A stretch of 64,000 nt of DNA from assembly GCA_933207985.1 (NCBI GenBank), contig OW240912.1, forward strand, positions 204,730,240 to 204,794,239, read 5' to 3'. This document shows, piece by piece, positions 59,550-64,000 of this stretch. Within the stretch, counting starts at the first letter, position 1; the number at the start of each line of letters is the position of its first letter. The notes beneath the pieces are model-generated. The model searched no databases. It saw only the letters and a list, made by a program, of their open reading frames with translations, and was not told where the DNA came from. The stretch comes from Pelobates cultripes (lineage: Eukaryota > Chordata > Amphibia > Anura > Pelobatidae). A program made the translations under genes and the position numbers.

Positions 59550-59681
59550 GGGGAGCCCTGCACCTTGTGTCCAAGTCTTCCAGCTGAAGTAACAAAGCCT
59601 GATACACTTATTGCTGTGCCAGGGCCCCCAGGAGCAAAGGGGGAGCCAGGGGAACCAGGACTTGGAATTCCAGGAAAAAAT
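59550..59681 (+). CDS. col16a1: col16a1 exon 18: GEPCTLCPSLP module
   Basis: 132 nt, 44 codons, after a GTGTTTTAG acceptor. It opens GEPCTLCPSLPAEV, passes through a non-helical stretch (TLIAVPG), resumes GAKGEPGEPG and ends GLGIPGKN. The donor is GCAAGTAT, so the downstream intron appears to be of the rare GC-AG class. A GT a few bases on would break phase with the next exon. It has the same module design as exons 11 and 14. Confidence 0.88.
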
Positions 59682-59733
59682 GCAAGTATAAAGTGTTATA
59701 GAATATACATATATAGGACAGAGAGCAGAATAA

Positions 59734-59761
59734 CATATATATATATATATATATATATATA
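59734..59761. repeat. (TA)n microsatellite
   Basis: About 14 TA units just inside the intron after exon 18. Confidence 0.95.
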
Positions 59762-60272
59762 CTAATAGTCAATTAGTCGTTTACTGAAAAAGAGAGTTTT
59801 GCAATGAATTTTAGGTCCACTATTAAACAGACACTCTAAGAACCATACAACTTTATCTTAAAGATTTATGTATAAATCATGCCTTGTAGCATCACTGCTC
59901 AATTATCTGCAGTTGAGGAGTTAAGTTCTTTGTTTATGCACCTCTAGCCACATATCTTACAATTTTTTATTTTTTATTTTTTTTTACAGGCAGTGTATTT
60001 ACTTTAGAAGTTTTTATCTTATGCTCTATTAACCCCTTCACAACATTAGGACATTCTATGCAGTCTTCATCCAACTGGAAGACCGTTAGGATGGCATCAA
60101 ACTTCTTGCACTTTTGATGTCTGTAGTATTAAACCCCTGCTCACACTGGGGATACCAAGGTATCAACAGATACATGGAGCTCCTTTTTGTCAATTGGTTG
60201 TCATATTTAGAGGCCCCAAGCTGACTGAAGAGCTGTATGCAGCATTCAAAGTGAGTGCTGCATAAAGCCCTC

Positions 60273-60275
<3 letters not shown>

Positions 60276-60305
<30 letters not shown>
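60276..60305. repeat. (TA)n microsatellite
   Basis: About 15 TA units. Confidence 0.95.
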
Positions 60306-60308
<3 letters not shown>

Positions 60309-60399
60309 GGTTTTATTTTTTGAAATGCAGAATGAATGTGAAAAGTCATCAATCATATATGAGACTCGCAGGTCTCAAAAATCTTTTCGTAGTGTGGTT

Positions 60400-61345
60400 C
60401 AGGTCTTAAGAGTTTGCGTTATAGGGGAGTCATCACCTAGATTAGTTGTAGCTTCTTACTCTCTATGACACATTAGTGTGTGGAGGTGGTTACCTGCGGT
60501 GTCTCTGCTTAGTGTTACCCATCGTTTCTGGGTTGAGGCTGTATGTAGTTCCCGGAGTCTCTGTAGTACTGTTGCTTGGTAGTACTTGCGGATATCAGGT
60601 AGGGCGAGTCCACCCCAATCCCTTGGAAGACAGAGTTTTGCGTGGCATATCCTCACGTCCCCCTTCCACACATATTGGAGGATCACTGTTCTTAGCGTTG
60701 CGAAGAAGGTTTGTGGTACCATCCAGGGTATAGTGTGGAACAAGTATAAGATCCTTGGTAGGGCATTCATCTTCACCACCGCTATGCGCCCCTGCCAGGA
60801 GACGTGGTTGTAGTTCCATTTCCTAAGATCATCTAGAATGTTGTTTAGCAGAGACACGTAGTTGTGATCGTATATGTCCTTCTCTGTGTGTCTAATCCAC
60901 AGTCCTAGGTATCTCATGTGTTCTGTGCACCAGTGAAATGGGAATCACTGTTGCAGTTGAACACATTCCTCCACCAGAACCGTGACGTTTAGTATATCAC
61001 ATTTGACGAGGTTTAATTTGAGTCCGGATAGGCGTCCATATTGTTGGAATTCGTCCATTAGTGGTGTTATGGATTCGAGTGGGTTGTTGATGAAGAACAA
61101 CATGCCGTCCACATAGGCGGCTACTTTGTGTTCTTGTGCTTTGTGCCAAAATCCGGATATTGCTGGTGTTTCCTGATCAGATCGAGGAATGGCTCTAAGG
61201 CGAGTGCAAAGAGCAGTGGCGAAAGTGGGCATCCTTGCCTGGTGCCATCTCGTATGGTGAAGCTGTCAGTGAGTGCTCCATTGACCCGGGCCCTAGCGTT
61301 TGGATGTTGATAAAGTGCATTTATCCAGGTGAGCATCCTTTTGCC
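60400..61345 (-). pseudogene. LINE-1-type reverse transcriptase fragment
   Basis: Minus-strand frames encode, in order, RVNGALTDSFTIRDGTRQGC then PLSPLLFALALEPF, then AYVDGMLFFINNP and GLKLNLVKCDIL, and then RYLGLWI and WQGRIAVVKMNALPRILYLF. These are the finger, palm and thumb motifs of an L1/Tx1-type ORF2 reverse transcriptase. The catalytic Y-x-D-D box reads YVDG, so the second aspartate is lost, and frame shifts separate the pieces. It is a dead, 5'-truncated insertion, antisense to col16a1. Confidence 0.85.
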
Positions 61346-61857
61346 GAATTCGGCTCTCTAAATGCTTTTAAATCACTATGGTTCAGTGGTTCGCCACTTC
61401 GCCACTGTGATTCTCTGCCTGCATGTCCCACTGTCAATAGTGATTGGTGCTGGGATTTGCCAGCTGGACAGTATGACAGAGCTGCAACATGAGCTGGAGA
61501 TCTTATTCATGCTGAATTCCCATAGTAGAGGGCACTCATAGAGCAATCTAATAAGAAATTCTAAATTAAATACCGTGTGAAATAAGTTAAAATGGGAGCT
61601 CTTTTTCAGGAAAGTGGGTAGGAGAATGACATGATCTATTCACCAAAGCCACTATTAAAACTAAAGTTCATTGCAGCTTAGAGTGTCCCTGTAATGGTAA
61701 ATATTTTCACTGATGGTGGCTCTGGGTTTTTAACAGAGTATTTGTTTTAGAAACTGTTGATATTTAAATGTTCTACATATAGAGTACAATGCAATTGTAA
61801 TCTAAATTAACATTACAACATAGATCTAATTTACTCAGAGATTGAACGTATCGCCTT

Positions 61858-62735
61858 GTCACGGGTGGCGGTATGGAAACCGGGACCCCGGAGTGCCTGA
61901 TGAGAAGTTGGGAGTATTCAGCATTGAAGTGGATTATCAGGGACTGGTGCAGGGTAACCACACGCCCTCTGGTGTTGAGCACCAGCATTTGTGCTGCCAC
62001 ATACCAGGGCCCTGATGCAGCTACTGCGGATCCCAAGAGCTAGGAGCTTGATATGCAGAGCTCCCAGGAACTGGATAGGGAGGTACTGCAGCAAGCATGT
62101 ATCCAGTACAGAAACAAGGCAAGACTAGAGATAGTCACAAAACTAGTAGAACCCAGAACCAGAGAAGGATAGGAAGCTAAACCCAGTACATGTGCACAAT
62201 ACATAAGGGAAACATTGACATAACATGGGCAAGACAAGACAGGACTGTACATGGACTGGGAATACAAACTAAAACAAGACAAGATATGAATGGCAAAACA
62301 AGAGGAGAAATAACTAAGTACTATATATGATTTAGTTACATTATATGATCATACATTGCATAAGCCTGCCACAACGCCAATGTACCCCATATTCTGCCTA
62401 ATGTTAGCTAAACCAACCAAAGAAGACATATATAGCACTTACCTGCAAGAAAGGGCAGAAGCCTTGAGCAGCTGCCTGCAGGAACACTGAAACAAAAGGA
62501 ATGATGGAAAACAAACGAGTGTGGCAACATAAAACAACCATTTAAATGAATCCAAGAGACTGGGAAATCCAGGGACGGAATATAAGAATGAACCCAGAAA
62601 CCCAGCATAAAGAAAACCAGACATAGAATAGAAAACCAGAAAACCAAGAAAAACTAAACAAGAATTGTAAAAAGAGTACTGGATACCAGAAGCCATTGCC
62701 AGACATCTCCACAGAACATGGCATGATGTGACACG
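61858..62735. repeat. Unclassified repeat-like tract with GTCACGGGTGG
   Basis: It is bounded roughly by TTGTCACGGGTGGCGG and GATGTGACACGCCT. The interior is A- and G-rich on this strand with many AACCAGA/AAACCAAG near-repeats. It may be an old LTR or other element. I could not define ends or a target duplication. The minus-strand frames are composition-driven. Confidence 0.35.
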
Positions 62736-62801
62736 CCTAAGCTGAAGAATGCTTTATTTTGGGGCCTTTATTGATCAATCACAATTTAATATACTCTAAA
62801 G

Positions 62802-62949
62802 CAGGGATGTCCAACATGTAGATCTCCAGATGTTTTAAAACTGCAAATTCCATGATGCTTTATCATTCTAAAGACATTCTAAAGGCATGCAAAGCATCAT
62901 GGGAGTTGTGGTTCTACAACATCTGGGGATCTACCTTTGGGCACCCCTG
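62802..62949. mobile_element. hAT-type palindromic miniature element with 8-bp TSD
   Basis: A 148-bp element between perfect direct repeats CTCTAAAG (62794-62801 and 62950-62957). The ends are CAGGGATGTCCAACATGTAG and ..CTTTGGGCACCCCTG. The arms pair through ATGATGCTTT/AAAGCATCAT. It is the same family as the fragment at 21259-21358. Confidence 0.88.
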
Positions 62950-63071
62950 CTCTAAAGCAATTAATGACCATAACATAAAACAAGAGAATTCAGGAAAAGG
63001 AAAGTGAAACCCTGCTGCATTCTCTATCCAATCAATTTTTATCTTATAATAATTCGTCTGGTCTTTTACAG

Positions 63072-63107
63072 GGCAAACAAGGGGATCCTGGGATGACAGG
63101 ACAGAAG
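63072..63107 (+). CDS. col16a1: col16a1 exon 19: GKQGDPGMTGQK
   Basis: 36 nt between CTTTTACAG and GTAAGTTA, four perfect triplets. The start on a full glycine codon fixes the phase of the preceding GC-AG intron. Confidence 0.93.
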
Positions 63108-63222
63108 GTAAGTTAAAAGAAAAGAGATTACTACTGATGAGATAGAACTGATATTTTGCTTGGAATCAAAATTGAGATTCTGAGCTGTTGTTAGCTTCCT
63201 TTCCTGTCAATTTTTGTTTCAG

Positions 63223-63330
63223 GGTGATCCTGGCAATGATGGTAATCCTGGCATCCCTGGAACAGCTGGTCAGCCAGGTTTACCTGGAGAACAAGGATTG
63301 CAAGGGGTTCCTGGATACAAGGGGGAGAAG
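63223..63330 (+). CDS. col16a1: col16a1 exon 20 (last in window)
   Basis: 108 nt between TGTTTCAG and GTGAGGAC, twelve perfect triplets starting GDPGNDGNPGIPGTAGQPG and ending GYKGEK. It is twice the classical 54-nt unit. The gene continues to the right of the window. Confidence 0.94.
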
Positions 63331-63716
63331 GTGAGGACTTGATTGCTTCAGTTAAAAGCACTCCTTCAGCTGGAACAAAAGTGTTTCAGGTCCATAGCAT
63401 TATCAGTCTGGGAAAAATTATTAAACAAACACCTTCTTACATTAAAGAAAATATATGATTTCCAACTTACTTTTAGTATAAAATGACTTCAAAAACATAC
63501 TACCTAAAACTTAAAGGAAAACTCCACTGCTCAATTTGTAAAAAAAATAAAATAAAATAAATTACTGTTTAGTAGATATACCCCCCAATGAATACATGCA
63601 TGAATATTTCATGCATGCATTAATTGATGGTATATCTTAAAAGCGCTTGCAATTGCTGCAGATCTTATAGCCTTTGCAAGCCCTCCCCTTTTTTCCCAGA
63701 AGAGACTTTCAGTCTC

Positions 63717-63910
63717 TTAAAGGACCACTATTGGCACCCAGACCACTTCAGCTTAATGAAGTGGTCTGGGTGCCAGGTCCAGCTAGGGTTAACCCTTTTT
63801 TCTATAAACATAGCCCGGCGGGAGGGGGACCCTGAGGGTGGGGGCACCCTCAGGGCACTATAGTGCCAGGAAAACTAGTATATTTTCCTGGCACTATAGT
63901 GGTCCTTTAA
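63717..63910. mobile_element. Internally deleted copy of the 7648-8123 miniature element
   Basis: A 194-bp element with the same TTAAAGGACCACTAT / ATAGTGGTCCTTTAA ends, the same GAAGTGGTCTGGGTGCCAGG and CCTGAGGGTGGGGGCACCCT blocks. It lacks the segment corresponding to 7739-8026 of the longer copy. TTAA lies at both borders. Confidence 0.88.
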
Positions 63911-64000
63911 AAGGGAAGTAACCAATTAGAGGCTTCTCATTGAGTAGCCTCTGAATTGGTGCACATGTATGCTGGCAAAAAAAAAGTAGCAGGCACATCA

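Larger units (their letters stand above)
27562..63330 (+). other. col16a1: col16a1 collagenous segment, 20 exons
   Basis: Gene-level entry for 20 plus-strand exons totalling 1224 nt (408 codons), separated by phase-0 introns of 97 bp to 13.4 kb. The joined product is a Gly-X-Y triple helix with short interruptions and repeated C-x-x-C motifs. It corresponds to the first collagenous stretch of type XVI collagen, a FACIT-type, homotrimeric, secreted matrix protein. As I recall human COL16A1, the order of landmarks agrees throughout: GSDCIRTSAEGPLQCAEG, GRPGEICVVGPKG, GDPCEVCPSL, then GKQGDPG and GDPGNDGNPG. The gene continues beyond the window. The upstream TSPN exons are at 5294-1529 on the other strand, and the linker exons between are not found. 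Confidence 0.92.

Noticed and set aside
1..64000. CRISPR arrays, bacterial operons, tRNA or rRNA genes
   Set aside because: Intron-rich vertebrate DNA. The tandem arrays present are satellites and microsatellites without repeat-spacer order, and I saw no tRNA or rRNA signature.

Overview
This window looks like amphibian, probably frog, genomic DNA. It is intron-rich and mostly non-coding. It is crowded with DNA transposons of several superfamilies (Tc1/mariner, piggyBac and other TTAA-inserting elements, hAT miniature elements), LINE-1 relatives and LTR remnants, in the mixture seen in anuran genomes. The species cannot be named from the sequence.

One host gene is recognisable: the FACIT collagen gene col16a1 (collagen alpha-1(XVI)). 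Four consecutive exons of its N-terminal thrombospondin-N-like/laminin-G-like (TSPN) domain lie on the minus strand at 1.5-5.3 kb. Twenty exons of its first collagenous stretch lie on the plus strand from 27.6 to 63.3 kb. All were read from splice sites and reading phase, and nearly all are too short to stand out as open reading frames. The two halves of one gene point in opposite directions, and a gap of exactly 100 N (10043-10142) lies between them. The simplest reading is that the contig left of the gap was scaffolded in the wrong orientation. This is the main finding. The linker exons between TSPN and collagen, and a confident signal-peptide exon, were not found.

Region by region. 1-10 kb: the 3' end of a Tc1 element with a nested insertion, the TSPN exons, and two TTAA-flanked miniature elements. 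10-27.5 kb: the gap, a ~110-bp satellite, a decayed Tc1 copy, a 286-bp tandem duplication, a 2-kb non-autonomous relative of the piggyBac element, and two solo-LTR-like elements. 27.5-41 kb: collagen exons 1-13, separated by another solo LTR (5-bp target duplication), a large inverted repeat, a LINE-1 fragment and miniature elements. 41-52 kb: almost wholly transposon, all in one intron. It holds a dead Tc1 copy, a perfect 86-bp-arm hairpin, an intact Tc1-like element of DD37E type with a 338-codon transposase, and a 5.8-kb piggyBac-type element with a broken transposase and a hAT-type element nested in it. 54-64 kb: seven more collagen exons, including one with an apparent GC-AG intron, another LINE-1 fragment, and more miniature elements.

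The collagen exons behave as one coding unit. Introns are all phase 0, and exon lengths are multiples of 3 and often of 9. All but one exon start on a glycine codon. Four long exons end with the same G-x-G interruption, and three of those start with a C-x-x-C motif. Comparisons with human type XVI collagen are from my knowledge of the family, not from a search.
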